Positions 61,082 to 61,170 of a DNA stretch of 61,170 nucleotides are shown in pieces. The notes beneath the pieces were generated by a model, which did not search any database, was not told where the DNA came from, and saw only the letters and a program-made list of their open reading frames with translations. Source of the DNA: Apopatosoma sp963618495 (GTDB lineage: Bacteria > Bacillota > Clostridia > Oscillospirales > CAG-272); contig CAVESF010000011.1 of assembly GCA_963618495.1 (NCBI GenBank), forward strand, positions 1-61,170. The letters run 5' to 3'. The position numbers were made by a program, and so were the translations under genes. Position 1 is the first letter of the stretch, and every line of letters starts with the position of its first letter.

Positions 61082-61170
61082 AAGCCTACAAATAAAAAGT
61101 CAATAGGAAATTCGAAAAAAACAAAAAATTTTATGCAGAGGCATTGAGAGCAAAAAAGAGCAAGACAAAA

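Overview
The window looks like a chromosome segment of an endospore-forming, low-to-mid GC Clostridia (Oscillospirales-like gut Firmicute) carrying one complete-looking prophage of about 44.7 kb. Support for this lineage: spmA/spmB, an AbrB-type regulator, the FakA/DegV pair, strong AGGAGG-type ribosome binding sites, near-consensus sigma-A promoters with 17-bp spacers, and Clostridia-type mobile-element remnants (tnpV, DUF6061). The lineage is an inference; there is no rRNA or other marker in the window.

Host left flank (1-14187): a minus-strand gene start at the very edge behind an SD-masking hairpin; the fatty-acid kinase pair degV-fakA; a small membrane protein; a minus-strand block with an SDR reductase, an ANTAR regulator, yfbR and spmA-spmB; an abrB-like gene; asd; two lipoproteins; tRNA-Thr and tRNA-Tyr; a pseudogene remnant; a HAD phosphatase with a CvpA-like membrane protein; and tRNA-Ser(UGA) and tRNA-Ser(GCU). 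A 40-bp copy of the 5' part of tRNA-Ser(UGA) lies 211 bp upstream of it.

Prophage (about 14169-58841): integrated in the 3' end of tRNA-Ser(GCU), bounded by an exact 31-bp direct repeat, with 11-bp tandem arm-like sites inside both ends. At the right end are a tyrosine integrase, a HicA/HicB pair, a CI-like S24 repressor (+) and a divergent Cro with two inverted operators. From Cro everything runs leftward on the minus strand. The early genes are small proteins, an Xis-like HTH, a YodL-like protein, PcfK-like, PcfJ-like, DUF3102, an HUH rolling-circle Rep and a probable late regulator. The late genes are terminase small and large, portal, a 622-aa protein, a 3319-aa polyvalent protein, a Com-like zinc ribbon, scaffold, decoration, capsid, connector, nozzle, a 2472-aa fibre with CotH-like, InlB-like and BspA repeats, then small membrane/exported genes. 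Two almost identical promoters (before terS and before com) suggest coordinated late transcription. There is no tape-measure gene, so a podovirus-like virion is inferred. No endolysin was recognised.

Right flank (58842-61170): a tRNA-Ser 3' fragment and terminator, tnpV broken by an in-frame stop, a region with no intact genes, two degraded mobile-element genes (one frameshifted DUF6061) and a small XRE regulator. It looks like a decayed integrative element beside the prophage.

Small palindromic repeats of two families are scattered only within the prophage here. Several are translated, as C-terminal tails of early proteins and in frame inside the giant polyvalent gene.
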